Assembly: GCF_051175565.1 (NCBI RefSeq)
Contig: NZ_CP195105.1
Location: 868,001 to 932,000, forward strand
Direction of reading: 5' to 3'
DNA length: 64,000 nt
DNA from: Daejeonia sp002484105
GTDB taxonomy: Bacteria > Bacteroidota > Bacteroidia > Flavobacteriales > Weeksellaceae
Shown one piece after another: positions 1-8,612 of this stretch. Position 1 is the first letter of the stretch. Every line of letters starts with the position of its first letter. The notes under the pieces were generated by a model. That model was not told the origin of the DNA and searched no databases. It was given only the letters and a program-made list of their open reading frames with translations. Position numbers and translations under genes: made by a program.

Positions 1-60
1 CGTTGCCATCCCTCACGCGAAAATAGCATTTCCCGATTTTAGCTTTCAGCGAACTTTCAA

Positions 61-68
61 TATATTTG
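61..68 (+). promoter_or_regulatory. Bacteroidetes-type -7 box
   Basis: TATATTTG matches the Bacteroidetes -7 consensus TAnnTTTG and lies 19 bases before the start codon of the DDAH-type hydrolase. No clear TTG -33 element is seen at the usual distance, so the promoter is only partly supported. Confidence 0.45.
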
Positions 69-87
69 CCTAAGCCATAAAACCATT

Positions 88-1002
88 ATGAAACTGAACA
101 TCAAAAACGAAACAGCCCGTCTGAAATCCGTTGTTTTGGGACAACCCCTGTCTATCGGCCCAACGCCCGCCCTGGAAGAAAGTTATGATGCCAAATCCTA
201 TTATAATATTCAGCACAAAACATATCCCTCCGAACACGATGTCGTGGAAGAAATGACCGCGTTTGAAAATATCCTGATCAAATACGGTGTTGAAGTCTAC
301 CGCCCCAATATTATCAGCGACTACAACCAGGTCTTTGCGCGGGATGTGGCATTTGTTATCGACGACAAAATGATTATCTCCAACGTCATCCCCGACAGAG
401 CCGATGAGCAGGAAGCCTACCGCAGGATTTTCGAGAAAGTACGCTGGCGCGATATCATCAATCTTCCCGAAAAAGCACATATAGAAGGTGGTGATGTCAT
501 TGTATGGAACGATTTTTTGTTTGTCGGTACGTGCTATAGCGAAGATTACCGGAATTTTAAAACCGCGAGAACCAACGAGTATGCCATAGAAATTCTGAAA
601 GAATATTTTCCCAAAAAGAGAATTATAGATTTTGATCTGAAAAAAAATGATACCGAACCGTACAAAGGTGTTCTCCATCTGGACTGTACCTTCAATCCCG
701 TGGGCAGGGACAAATGCATTGTCTACAGAAACGGTTTTGTGGAAGAAAGCGACTATCACCTCCTGTTGGATATTTTTGGTGAAGAAAACTGCTTTGAAGT
801 TACCGATGAAGAAATGTTTGAGATGTTCCCGAATATTTTTTCCATTTCACCGGAGGTAGTGGTTTCCGACAGGAGTTTTACACGAATGAACGATTTTTTG
901 CGAGAAGAGTGGGGCCTCACCGTTGAAGAAGTTCCATACCGCGAAATTTCCAAAATGGGTGGTTTGTTCCGCTGTTCTACTATGCCGCTGGTGAGGGAAT
1001 AG
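88..1002 (+). CDS. DDAH/arginine-deiminase-type amidinohydrolase
   Basis: A 304-residue protein of the guanidino-modifying superfamily (dimethylarginine dimethylaminohydrolase, arginine deiminase, amidinotransferase). Visible family marks are ARDVAF near residue 85, EGGDV at 133-137, the HLDC region at 197-200 that would carry the catalytic His, and Cys296 in FRCSTMPLVR, placed like the C-terminal nucleophile of the family. It probably hydrolyses a guanidino or ureido group of an arginine or citrulline derivative in the cytoplasm; the substrate cannot be read from sequence. A second member (ctlX) lies about 6.6 kb downstream on the same strand. It is a single-gene unit that converges on cutC. 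Confidence 0.8.
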   Translation: MKLNIKNETARLKSVVLGQPLSIGPTPALEESYDAKSYYNIQHKTYPSEHDVVEEMTAFENILIKYGVEVYRPNIISDYNQVFARDVAFVIDDKMIISNVIPDRADEQEAYRRIFEKVRWRDIINLPEKAHIEGGDVIVWNDFLFVGTCYSEDYRNFKTARTNEYAIEILKEYFPKKRIIDFDLKKNDTEPYKGVLHLDCTFNPVGRDKCIVYRNGFVEESDYHLLLDIFGEENCFEVTDEEMFEMFPNIFSISPEVVVSDRSFTRMNDFLREEWGLTVEEVPYREISKMGGLFRCSTMPLVRE

Positions 1003-1037
1003 AGGTGTGTTGTTTTTCCGGCTGCCTGTTTTATCCA

Positions 1038-1694
1038 TTAGCCGGTACATTCTTTCATAAGTTTGATTTCGTTAGGGTTTGCAAAAGTTTCGTAAGAGAG
1101 AATAGCGGAAGAATGAAACCTGTGGCTTTTAACAGTATGGATCAGTTCGGAAATATTTCCTGAGCGTACACTCCCGCCAATAAGAATGTTTTCCGGAAAA
1201 AGCTCGACCAGTTTTTTCAGGTTTTCCTTCCCCTCAAGAGCCGTTCTTTTTCCTCCAGAGGTCAGAATTTCCCGGAAACCGAGTTGCATAATCAGTTCTG
1301 CTGAGCGGAACAGGTCTCGTGTTCTGTCCACCGCACGATGGAATACACAGGGTTTTCCATCTGCAAGATCCAGTAAAATACGGTTTCGTACTACATCAAT
1401 CTGCTGCTGAACATCCAGAACCCCAAAAACAAAACCATCTGCTCCGGCATCACGAAAAGCAGAGAGACTTATTTTCATCTGTTCAAATTCTCCTTCACTG
1501 TACAGAAAAGAACCGGCAGAAGGTCGGATCATCACATGAATCGGGGTGTGGTATTTGGATTTCAGATAGCGGAATTCTTCAAGGTCAGGTGTCAGCCCGC
1601 CAGATTGTATATCAGAACAGAATTCAATTCTATCGGCTACAGAATTCAGTGCCGTTTCGGCAGAAGTAATTTCAAAACAGGCAATCTCCAGCAT
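1038..1694 (-). CDS. cutC: CutC family protein
   Basis: A 218-residue TIM-barrel protein with the CutC marks RIEFC (22-26), HVMIRP (53-58), GADGFVFG (84-91), VFHRAVD (117-123) and ILTSGGK. CutC was named for copper homeostasis in E. coli, but its enzymatic role is unsettled. The start lies 2 bases after the stop of the upstream glycosylasparaginase gene, so the two are probably co-transcribed and translationally coupled. Length is slightly below the usual 240-250 residues, without an obvious missing motif. Confidence 0.88.
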   Translation of the reverse strand: MLEIACFEITSAETALNSVADRIEFCSDIQSGGLTPDLEEFRYLKSKYHTPIHVMIRPSAGSFLYSEGEFEQMKISLSAFRDAGADGFVFGVLDVQQQIDVVRNRILLDLADGKPCVFHRAVDRTRDLFRSAELIMQLGFREILTSGGKRTALEGKENLKKLVELFPENILIGGSVRSGNISELIHTVKSHRFHSSAILSYETFANPNEIKLMKECTG

Positions 1695-1696
1695 AT

Positions 1697-2689
1697 TCAG
1701 ATTAGGAATTTGGCGTCAAAAAGTTGATTGGAAGTCTCGTCATGAACCGCATAATTGAAACCGCTCTGCAAACAGAATGCGCCGGTTTCTCCGTGTTTGT
1801 TCAGGGCAATAAAGCCAATCTGAAGTTCTCTTGGATTTTTGTGCCGTTGCACAATAAACCGGTGTATTCTTTTTACGGCTTCTTCGCAGGCTTGCTGTGG
1901 AGTTTTTCCGTTGCGCATCAGCTCTACTACAAGATGGGTGCCGCAGGTACGGATCACTTCTTCGCCGTGACCGGTGGCTGTTGCCGCACCGATTTCATTG
2001 TCCACATAGAGGCCGGCACCGATAATCGGAGAATCGCCAACTCTGCCATGCATTTTATATGCCATTCCGGATGTGGTGCATGCCCCTGACAAATTACCCG
2101 ATGCGTCCAGCGCAATCATACCGATGGTATCATGGTTTTCAATATTGACTACTGGCTGGTAATGTGAGGTTTTCAGCCATTCTTTCCATTCTTTTTCAGA
2201 TTCTGGAGTGAGGAGATTTTGTTTTTCAAATCCCTCCAGCAGGGCAAATTCCAGAGCACCTTCTCCCACCAGCATCACATGGGGTGTTTTTTCCATCACG
2301 GCACGTGCAACAGAAACAGGATTTTTGATATGTTCAAGGCTTGCTACAGAACCGATATTGGCATTTTCATCCATAATGCAGGCATCCAGCGTAACTTTTC
2401 CGTCGCGGTCGGGGCGGCCACCATAGCCGACACTTCTTTCCTGCGGATTGTCTTCTACAACACGTACGCCTTTTTCGACAGCGTCCAGTGCGCGCCCCTT
2501 TTCGGAAAGTATTTTCCATGCTTCTCTGTTGGCTTCCAGTCCGAATTTCCAGGTGGATAATACAATCGGTTTATGGGGTTTCTTTTTCCGGGCGGTAACA
2601 ATCTCAGCAGCTTTCACAGGGTTAAGTGCCAGAATTCCTGTCAGAATTCCGGCACTTTTCAGGAATTTTCGTCTTGTATTCATTTGCAT
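1697..2689 (-). CDS. N4-(beta-N-acetylglucosaminyl)-L-asparaginase
   Basis: Glycosylasparaginase of the Ntn-hydrolase fold, which cleaves the GlcNAc-Asn bond left after glycoprotein breakdown. Residues 186-191 read HDTIGM; autocleavage would fall between Asp187 and Thr188, making Thr188 the nucleophile, as in the Elizabethkingia enzyme. The GDS and TGHGE regions that shape the active site follow. The N-terminus NTRRKFLKS followed by a hydrophobic stretch to about residue 27 is a twin-arginine signal, so periplasmic action is likely. An alternative Met is at residue 3. It pairs functionally with the hexosaminidase just upstream on the same strand. Confidence 0.9.
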   Translation of the reverse strand: MQMNTRRKFLKSAGILTGILALNPVKAAEIVTARKKKPHKPIVLSTWKFGLEANREAWKILSEKGRALDAVEKGVRVVEDNPQERSVGYGGRPDRDGKVTLDACIMDENANIGSVASLEHIKNPVSVARAVMEKTPHVMLVGEGALEFALLEGFEKQNLLTPESEKEWKEWLKTSHYQPVVNIENHDTIGMIALDASGNLSGACTTSGMAYKMHGRVGDSPIIGAGLYVDNEIGAATATGHGEEVIRTCGTHLVVELMRNGKTPQQACEEAVKRIHRFIVQRHKNPRELQIGFIALNKHGETGAFCLQSGFNYAVHDETSNQLFDAKFLI

Positions 2690-2745
2690 GTTTATGGCTG
2701 TTTAAATGTAAGAAAAAACAGGAATCCATAAAACCACAAGTCTGA

Positions 2746-3357
2746 TTATTTTCGGATTCCTATAAGGCGGATGACATTAGCCTTTCCTTTGTGATAAAAT
2801 CCTTCATTGAGCAGAATTTCTCTTTCGTCGCACAACTGTAAATCGAAGTCTTCAAAATCCTGCTGAATTTCCGTGAGACTGAACAGCATGTCCGGATTCT
2901 TCGGTCCGCCGGCAAGTGGATTGATTTTTTGATTCTCCTGATGAGATTTGGAGAATCCTTCAAAAATAAGTATTCCTCCCGGGCGTATAAATGAAGCTGT
3001 TTTTCTGTGTATTTTTTTTCGCAGTGATAAGGGGAAATGCGCGTAGATGAGTGCTGCGGCATCGAAGAAAAATTCAGGATACTCCGCTGTTTCTGCGGAA
3101 ACTACTTGATAATGAATGCAGACATTTCTTTGTTTTGCAAGCTGAAGGGCTTTCGTTTTTCCCTTTTCACTCAGATCGAAGGCGTGAGCTTGCCATCCCT
3201 GCTGTGCTGCAAAAACAGCATTGCGCCCTTCGCCTTCAGCGGGCAAGAGTAGTTTGCCCGGTGAGAGTTTTGACAGTTCTGCGGCAAAAAACAAATTCGG
3301 CTGCACTCCGTATGCAAAGATATCATCGCTATAGCGGGTGTCCCAGAAGTCTTTCAT
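2746..3357 (-). CDS. Class I SAM-dependent methyltransferase (TehB-like)
   Basis: A 203-residue protein with a Rossmann-type methyltransferase core. The SAM loop appears as LLPAEGEGRNAVFAA (about 37-51), followed by an acidic motif II (HAFDLSEKG) and the PGG turn (SFIRPGGILIFEGF). This layout resembles TehB and thiopurine-type methyltransferases. The substrate is unknown. It lies between the hexosaminidase and glycosylasparaginase genes on the same strand with gaps of 56-67 bases, so co-transcription is possible but a shared pathway is not evident. Confidence 0.75.
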   Translation of the reverse strand: MKDFWDTRYSDDIFAYGVQPNLFFAAELSKLSPGKLLLPAEGEGRNAVFAAQQGWQAHAFDLSEKGKTKALQLAKQRNVCIHYQVVSAETAEYPEFFFDAAALIYAHFPLSLRKKIHRKTASFIRPGGILIFEGFSKSHQENQKINPLAGGPKNPDMLFSLTEIQQDFEDFDLQLCDEREILLNEGFYHKGKANVIRLIGIRK

Positions 3358-3424
3358 ATTTTTGATGTCAAAAATACATCATCAAAACCTGAAATAAAGT
3401 GATCAGGATTACAGTGTCTGAATC

Positions 3425-4993
3425 TTACTGTGTAAAAGCCGCTTTGCTGTAGCGGATTCCAAGGCGGTCAAATCTTTTAAAATGAGTTTGCACGCGCTGC
3501 AGGAAATATTGATACTGCCTTGTATCCGATGTTCCCCAGGCAACTTCCGAAAGCGCCATCATTCTCGGGAAAATCATGTATTCAACCTGTGGAAAATCAG
3601 GGATATACTCCGTCCATACATTTCCTTGTGTTCCCCAGATATATTGTGCCTCGCTGGCATTGAGTTCTTTTGGAACCGGCTGATATTGATATACTTTCTG
3701 AAGCGTGGTGTAGCCACCGAACGCCAACGGTTCCGTTTTGGGATCTCCTTGATAATGATCGAAATAGTTGGTGGCAACAGGTGTCATGATGGCTTTGTGT
3801 CCTGATTTTGCGGCTTCTATTCCGCCTTCTTCACCAGTCCAGCTCATCACGGTAGCATTGGGAGCGAGTCCACCTTCGAGAATTTCGTTCCATCCGATGA
3901 TTTTTTTTCCTTTGGAATTCAGATATTTTTCCATCCGCTTGATAAAATAGCTTTGAAGACCATGCTCGTCTTTCAGGTTGAGTCTCTGTATCAGTTCCTG
4001 ACAGAAACTACTGTTTTTCCAGGATGTTTTTGGGGCTTCGTCTCCCCCGATATGGATATATTCGTAGGGGAAAAGGCGGATGACTTCGTCCAGAACATTT
4101 TCCAGGAACTTAAATGTATATTCGGTTGGGCAAAGAATATTCTCTTCAACACCCCATTCTTTACGGACTTCAAATGTCCCTTTTGTACAGGAGAGTTCCG
4201 GATAAGCTGCAATGGCGGCCATTTCGTGCCCGGGCATTTCAATTTCGGGAATTACATCGATATGCAGCTTTTGGGCATACCGCACCACATCAAGGATCTC
4301 CTCCTGAGTGTAAAAACCGCCATAGCGGATGGTATCAAATTTCATATCTGCATACGGACCGGTTTGTGAGCCGTTGCGCCATGCACCGGCTGTTGTAAGT
4401 TTCGGATACTTTTTGATTTCGATTCTCCAGCCCTGGTCGTCGGTAAGATGCCAGTGAAATTTGTCGAATTTAAAGTACGCAAGATAATCAAGATATCTTT
4501 TTACCTCATCGGCTGTAAAAAAGTGACGGCTTACGTCAAGGTGCATGCCGCGGTAGCCGAATTTAGGATAATCATGAATCTGTGCAACAGGAATTTCTGC
4601 CTGCCGGGAAGCGCCGGCGGGTAACATCTGAAGCAGTGTCTGCAAAGCAAAGAATATTTCCTTTGAAGTTTTCCCATAAACGGCAATACCGTCCTGTTTT
4701 ACCGAAAGATAATATTCATTGGGTTGTAAGTTTGGATTTTCCTGAAGGAGTATCGAAGGATGCCGGCTTTTTTTTCCGGAAATATGGATGGCAATCTGAA
4801 ACTCGTCCTGCAAATGTTTCTGAAGATATTTCGCTTCATTTTGAAATTTCCCTGCAATAACCGGTGTTTCCGAACTGAGTGTAAATGTACCTTCGCCGGG
4901 CTGAACAGATAATGGTTTTGGAATGACAGAAAACTGTGCTTTTGAACTGAAGGAAAATAGCAAAAGAAACAGAAATAAAAAAAGGTGACGCAT
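3425..4993 (-). CDS. Beta-N-acetylhexosaminidase, GH20
   Basis: A 522-residue exported glycoside hydrolase. Residues 1-19 form a signal peptide ending in SSKAQ. A GH20b-type N-terminal domain is followed by the catalytic barrel with RGMHLDVSRHF (148-158), KFHWHLTDDQGWR (178-190) and HIGGDEAP (314-321); Asp318-Glu319 are the catalytic pair of substrate-assisted catalysis. It removes terminal GlcNAc or GalNAc from glycans or chitooligosaccharides in the periplasm or outside the cell. Together with the downstream glycosylasparaginase it suggests use of host or environmental N-glycans. Confidence 0.93.
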   Translation of the reverse strand: MRHLFLFLFLLLFSFSSKAQFSVIPKPLSVQPGEGTFTLSSETPVIAGKFQNEAKYLQKHLQDEFQIAIHISGKKSRHPSILLQENPNLQPNEYYLSVKQDGIAVYGKTSKEIFFALQTLLQMLPAGASRQAEIPVAQIHDYPKFGYRGMHLDVSRHFFTADEVKRYLDYLAYFKFDKFHWHLTDDQGWRIEIKKYPKLTTAGAWRNGSQTGPYADMKFDTIRYGGFYTQEEILDVVRYAQKLHIDVIPEIEMPGHEMAAIAAYPELSCTKGTFEVRKEWGVEENILCPTEYTFKFLENVLDEVIRLFPYEYIHIGGDEAPKTSWKNSSFCQELIQRLNLKDEHGLQSYFIKRMEKYLNSKGKKIIGWNEILEGGLAPNATVMSWTGEEGGIEAAKSGHKAIMTPVATNYFDHYQGDPKTEPLAFGGYTTLQKVYQYQPVPKELNASEAQYIWGTQGNVWTEYIPDFPQVEYMIFPRMMALSEVAWGTSDTRQYQYFLQRVQTHFKRFDRLGIRYSKAAFTQ

Positions 4994-5037
4994 AAGATTG
5001 TTTTAGTTTTTAAAATTAAGAAAATCAACGGAATACT

Positions 5038-5045
5038 TATCTTTG
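5038..5045 (+). promoter_or_regulatory. Bacteroidetes-type -7 box for the DUF4197 gene
   Basis: TATCTTTG matches TAnnTTTG and is 14 bases before the ATG at 5059. No clean -33 TTG is found at 19-21 bases. Confidence 0.5.
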
Positions 5046-5058
5046 CAAAAATAATTAA

Positions 5059-5841
5059 ATGAAGAAGACCTTTCTATTGATGAGCGGATTATTTTTCACA
5101 GTCTCATCCCATGCACAGATTCTTGATGTGCTGAAGTCTACAGTAATAAATTCTACCGGTGTATATGTCAACAAAATTACTTCTAAAACGGGCAGCCAGA
5201 GCACTACATCCGCGGGGTCGGAAACCGTCGGAAGCCTGACCAGCAGTGAGATTTCCTCCGGCCTGAAAGAAGCACTGAGTATTGGTGTTCAGGAAGGCGT
5301 AAAAAAACTGAGTGCGGAAGACGGTTTCTATAAAAACAGTCTCGTGAAAATTCTGATGCCCGAAAAGCTCAGAAATATTGAGAATAAACTGCGTCTTCTC
5401 GGAATGGGAAGTCTTGCCGACAAAGGCGTGAAACTTATGAACAGGGCCGCCGAAGATGCCGTAACAGATGCTGCACCTATTTTTGCAAGTGCCATTACTT
5501 CGATGACGATTTCCGATGCCAAAGGAATCCTGCTGGGGAACGACAATGCCGCAACAAATTATCTGCAGAACAAAACCCAAAGCCAGCTCTTCACAACTTT
5601 TGAACCCAAGGTAAAAGCATCTCTTGGAAAAGTAGGTGCAGATACAGTATGGAAGCAGATAATCTCCAAATACAACCTGCTGACAGGCCAGAATGTAACC
5701 GCTGACCTGAACGACTATGTCACCACAGAAACCGTCAATGGAGTATTCAAAATGGTGGCAGAAAAGGAAAGTGGTATCCGGAACAATTCCGCTTTACGCA
5801 CTACATCACTTCTCAAAAAAGTATTCGGAGCAAAAAACTAA
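5059..5841 (+). CDS. DUF4197 domain protein, exported
   Basis: A 260-residue protein with a signal peptide (MKKTFLLMSGLFFTVSSHAQ) and the helical DUF4197 pattern: SEISSGLKEALSIGVQEGVKKLS, FYKN, KILMPEKLRN, LMNRAAEDAV, APIFASAITSM and GILLGNDNAATNYL. The family is common in Bacteroidetes and Proteobacteria; its function is not known. Location is periplasmic or outer-membrane associated by its signal. It is a single gene with its own promoter and is followed by a short transposon-like relic and the metY riboswitch. Confidence 0.85.
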   Translation: MKKTFLLMSGLFFTVSSHAQILDVLKSTVINSTGVYVNKITSKTGSQSTTSAGSETVGSLTSSEISSGLKEALSIGVQEGVKKLSAEDGFYKNSLVKILMPEKLRNIENKLRLLGMGSLADKGVKLMNRAAEDAVTDAAPIFASAITSMTISDAKGILLGNDNAATNYLQNKTQSQLFTTFEPKVKASLGKVGADTVWKQIISKYNLLTGQNVTADLNDYVTTETVNGVFKMVAEKESGIRNNSALRTTSLLKKVFGAKN

Positions 5842-5913
5842 GCATTAAAGGCATCCAAATTCAGCAAGGATAATTTTGCAAGGCTTTAAAAAATTCCGGT
5901 AAAAAGTTAAAAC
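5842..5913 (+). mobile_element. Possible degenerate relic of the MITE-parent IS
   Basis: Directly after the DUF4197 stop codon, about 70 bases align by eye with the right end of the 192-bp MITEs at 61.3 and 62.9 kb: GCATTAAA, then AGCAAGGAT, AGGCT, AAAAATTCCGGTAAAA and TTAAA in the same order. Both can be read as the tail of one protein (ALK...FSKD..F.RL). No intact terminal GGCTC remains. This is a visual alignment only. Confidence 0.35.
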
Positions 5914-5928
5914 TAAAAGTCTATTAAT

Positions 5929-5958
5929 TTGGTAGAATAAAAAATATTGCTATCTTTG
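5929..5958 (+). promoter_or_regulatory. Promoter of the metY riboswitch transcript
   Basis: TTG (5929-5931), 19 bases, then TATCTTTG (5951-5958): a full match to the Bacteroidetes housekeeping promoter. Transcription should begin about 5-8 bases later, just upstream of the riboswitch. Confidence 0.7.
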
Positions 5959-5986
5959 TGCCCGTAATCAGTAAAAAAGATTACCG

Positions 5987-6081
5987 TTTATCCAGAAAGA
6001 CGGAGGGAATTGACCCTGTGAAGTCTTGGCAACCTGCAAGCGCAAGGTGCTACTTTCAACCCTGGAAAAGGGGAAGATAAG
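5987..6081 (+). promoter_or_regulatory. SAM-I (S-box) riboswitch
   Basis: P1 is formed by TTATC and GATAA at the two ends. Between them are the S-box core elements in order: GACGGAGGGA, CCCTGTGAAGTCTTGGCAACC and AAGGTGCTA, with a further CCCTGG/AAAAGGGG arm. The aptamer senses S-adenosylmethionine and lies before metY, which fits end-product control of methionine synthesis. A terminator follows at 6121. Confidence 0.92.
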
Positions 6082-6120
6082 CAAAAGAATTTTAGATTAT
6101 TTCTTGTCAGAATATTTGGA

Positions 6121-6155
6121 AAATCTCTTTCGGCTTGTCGGAAGAGATTTTTTTA
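6121..6155 (+). terminator. Expression-platform terminator of the SAM riboswitch
   Basis: AATCTCTT and AAGAGATT form a stem around a 12-base loop and are followed by seven T. It lies between the aptamer and metY, so SAM binding most likely promotes termination. It also rules out a metY start at 6135, which would fall inside the hairpin. Confidence 0.82.
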
Positions 6156-6212
6156 TTCCCGCACCCTTTCTTTTCTGGATTTTGCCGAATGAACAAAAAA
6201 AAATATACAGAA

Positions 6213-7532
6213 ATGAGCCATTACAGATTTGAAACACTGCAGGTGCATGCAGGACAGATTGTTGACAGAGAAACCAAAAGCCGCGCAGTGCCGGTATATC
6301 AGACAACTTCCTATGTTTTTGACGATGCACAGGATGGAGCCGATCTCTTCGGGTTGAGAAAATTCGGAAATATCTATACCCGGATCATGAATCCCACCAC
6401 GGATGCTTTTGAAAAGCGTATCGCGGCACTTTACGGAGGCATTGGCGCGCTGGCTGTTTCTTCCGGCCATGCAGCACAGTTTGTTGCCCTCACCAATATT
6501 CTGCAGAATGGTGATAATTTTGTGACTTCGCCGTATCTCTATGGCGGAACACATAACCAGTTTAAAGTAACCCTCAGGAAACTCGGCATCGATGCAAGAT
6601 TTGCAAAAGATGACAAACCTGAAGATTTTGAAGAACTTATTGACGAAAATACCAAAGCCCTTTATCTTGAAACTATAGGGAATCCGGGACTTAATGTTCC
6701 TGATTTTGAAGCGGTTGCTGAGGTAGCCCAACGCCATCAGATTCCCCTTATTGTAGACAATACTTTTGGTGCCGGTGGTTTTGTATTCAATCCGCTGCAG
6801 CATGGGGCAACCATTATTGTAGAGTCGGCTACGAAATGGATTGGCGGCCACGGAACCAGTATCGGCGGAGTAATTGTCGACAGCGGAAAATTTGACTGGG
6901 CAAATGGTAAATTTCCGCTGCTTTCCGAACCTTCAGAAGGCTATCACGGACTGGTTTTTACCGATGTTTTTGGCAAAAATTCCGATTTTGGCAATATAGC
7001 TTTTGTCATCAAAGCAAGAGTAGAAGGCCTCAGAGACTTTGGTTCTGCAATTTCTCCCTTCAATTCGTTCCTGTTGCTGCAAGGTGTGGAAACACTTTCG
7101 CTCCGCCTGGAAAGAACCGTTGAAAATGCTCAGAAACTGGCAGAATTTCTGCAAAAAAATCCAAATGTGGAAAGTGTCAGCTATCCCGGACTTCCAGATT
7201 TCGAGGATTACGAAACGGCAAAAAAATATTTCAAACGAGGCTTTGGCGGCGTCATCAGTTTTGAAGTGAAAGGTGGCAACAAAAAAGGAATAGAATTTAT
7301 CAACAGCCTGAAACTTGCGAGTATTCTTGCCAATGTTGGAGATGCCAAAACACTGGTCATTCACCCGTCATCTACTACGCACGAGCAGCTCAGCCCGGAA
7401 GAACAGGCTCAGGCAGGTGTAACGCCTGGCCAGGTACGCGTAAGTGTGGGTATTGAACATATTGACGATATTATCGAAGATTTCCAGCAGGCGTTTGACG
7501 CTGTGTACGGAAAAAATCCCATCCTTGCTTAG
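6213..7532 (+). CDS. metY: O-acetylhomoserine aminocarboxypropyltransferase
   Basis: A 439-residue PLP enzyme of the Cys/Met metabolism family that joins O-acetylhomoserine with sulfide (or methanethiol) to give homocysteine (or methionine). Lys208 in SATKWIGGHGTS is the Schiff-base lysine; PVYQTTSYVF, SSGHAAQ and VDNTFGAGGF are typical of MetY. The start at 6213 (MSHYRFETLQVHAG) agrees with the usual N-terminus and lies beyond the riboswitch terminator. It is under SAM-riboswitch control and is followed by a terminator, so it is a monocistronic unit. The metX gene that supplies O-acetylhomoserine is at 32.3 kb, behind a second SAM riboswitch. Confidence 0.95.
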   Translation: MSHYRFETLQVHAGQIVDRETKSRAVPVYQTTSYVFDDAQDGADLFGLRKFGNIYTRIMNPTTDAFEKRIAALYGGIGALAVSSGHAAQFVALTNILQNGDNFVTSPYLYGGTHNQFKVTLRKLGIDARFAKDDKPEDFEELIDENTKALYLETIGNPGLNVPDFEAVAEVAQRHQIPLIVDNTFGAGGFVFNPLQHGATIIVESATKWIGGHGTSIGGVIVDSGKFDWANGKFPLLSEPSEGYHGLVFTDVFGKNSDFGNIAFVIKARVEGLRDFGSAISPFNSFLLLQGVETLSLRLERTVENAQKLAEFLQKNPNVESVSYPGLPDFEDYETAKKYFKRGFGGVISFEVKGGNKKGIEFINSLKLASILANVGDAKTLVIHPSSTTHEQLSPEEQAQAGVTPGQVRVSVGIEHIDDIIEDFQQAFDAVYGKNPILA

Positions 7533-7558
7533 ACTATTGTTTCCTTTTATATTTCTTT

Positions 7559-7589
7559 AAGTTCTGCGGTTTTCTGCAGAACTTTTTTA
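7559..7589 (+). terminator. Intrinsic terminator after metY
   Basis: AGTTCTGC and GCAGAACT pair around an 8-base loop and are followed by TTTTTT. It ends the metY transcript 27 bases past the stop codon. Confidence 0.85.
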
Positions 7590-7618
7590 TTTTTGTGTGA
7601 ATTCTAAATTCCGTAAAA

Positions 7619-8542
7619 ATGCAGACTACAGATACTGTTCTGATGATTCGCCCTGTTGCGTTTGGGTTTAATGAACAGACCGCAGAAAATAATTTTTTTC
7701 AGGTAAATTCGGAGGACGGAAATGTCCAGCAGAAAGCATTGCGCGAATTTGACCTTTATGTTGAAGAACTTCGCCGTCATGATATTGAGGTGATCGTCAT
7801 TGAAGATACTCCCGAACCTCATACTCCGGATTCGGTTTTCCCGAACAACTGGGTGAGTTTTGGTGAAGACGGCACTGTAATTTTGTATCCGATGTTCGCA
7901 CCCAACCGCCGTGCCGAACGCAGAAGAGATATTTTGGATGTTTTGAAAAAGAAAGGTTTTGATGTAAAGAGCGTTATCGATCTTTCGCATTACGAAGAAA
8001 CCGGAAGATATCTTGAAGGTACCGGCAGCATCATTTTTGATCATGAACTCCGCATCGCTTATGGCGCTCTTTCGCAACGTCTGGACGAAGAACTTTTCCT
8101 GAGATTCTGTAATGAATTTCATTATGAACCTGTGGTGTTTCATTCTTACCAGATATTTGAAGGGCAGAGAGTGCCTGTATATCATACCAATGTTATGATG
8201 TGTATTGCCGACGCATACGCGGTTGTCTGTTTGCAGAGTATTGATGATCCGGCAGAGCGTGAATTTGTCCGGCAGAAACTTCTCTCTTCCGGAAAAGAAA
8301 TTATAGAGATCACGGAGATCCAGATGCATCATTTTGCCGGAAATATGCTTCAGTTGCACAATAAGGATGGCGAACGTTTTCTTGTAATGAGCCGCTCTGC
8401 ACGCGAATCTCTTTCTCAGGAACAGATTTCCCGTATCGAAATGTTCAACAGGATTATTTCTGTGGGACTCGAAACCATAGAGCAGAATGGTGGCGGCAGT
8501 GCGCGATGTATGCTGGCAGAAGTATTTTTGCCTGAACAATGA
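7619..8542 (+). CDS. ctlX: Citrulline utilization hydrolase, CtlX type
   Basis: A 307-residue protein of the arginine-deiminase/DDAH superfamily that resembles CtlX, proposed to hydrolyse citrulline. Marks are MIRPVAFGFNEQT (9-21), DSVFPNNWVSF (71-81, substrate carboxylate region), LEGTGSIIFDH (132-142, catalytic Glu), YHTNVMM (188-194, catalytic His) and GGGSARCMLAE with the nucleophile Cys297. It lies between its own upstream terminator and a hairpin, so it appears to be a single-gene unit. The substrate is inferred from family resemblance. Another superfamily member is at 88-1002. Confidence 0.85.
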   Translation: MQTTDTVLMIRPVAFGFNEQTAENNFFQVNSEDGNVQQKALREFDLYVEELRRHDIEVIVIEDTPEPHTPDSVFPNNWVSFGEDGTVILYPMFAPNRRAERRRDILDVLKKKGFDVKSVIDLSHYEETGRYLEGTGSIIFDHELRIAYGALSQRLDEELFLRFCNEFHYEPVVFHSYQIFEGQRVPVYHTNVMMCIADAYAVVCLQSIDDPAEREFVRQKLLSSGKEIIEITEIQMHHFAGNMLQLHNKDGERFLVMSRSARESLSQEQISRIEMFNRIISVGLETIEQNGGGSARCMLAEVFLPEQ

Positions 8543-8550
8543 CCATACAA

Positions 8551-8579
8551 AACCTACAGCATAGCGTATGCTGCAGGTT
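8551..8579. terminator. Bidirectional hairpin between convergent genes
   Basis: AACCT-CAGCATA pairs with TATGCTG-AGGTT across a GCG loop with one A/C mismatch. The T tract is weak on both sides (TTTT on the minus strand). It sits between the convergent ctlX and TonB-receptor-like genes. Confidence 0.55.
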
Positions 8580-8612
8580 CTTGATGAAAAATAATATGAT
8601 AGATATGAATGT

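Noticed and set aside
6135..6212. Upstream start for metY
   Set aside because: It lies inside the riboswitch terminator; the conserved N-terminus begins at 6213.
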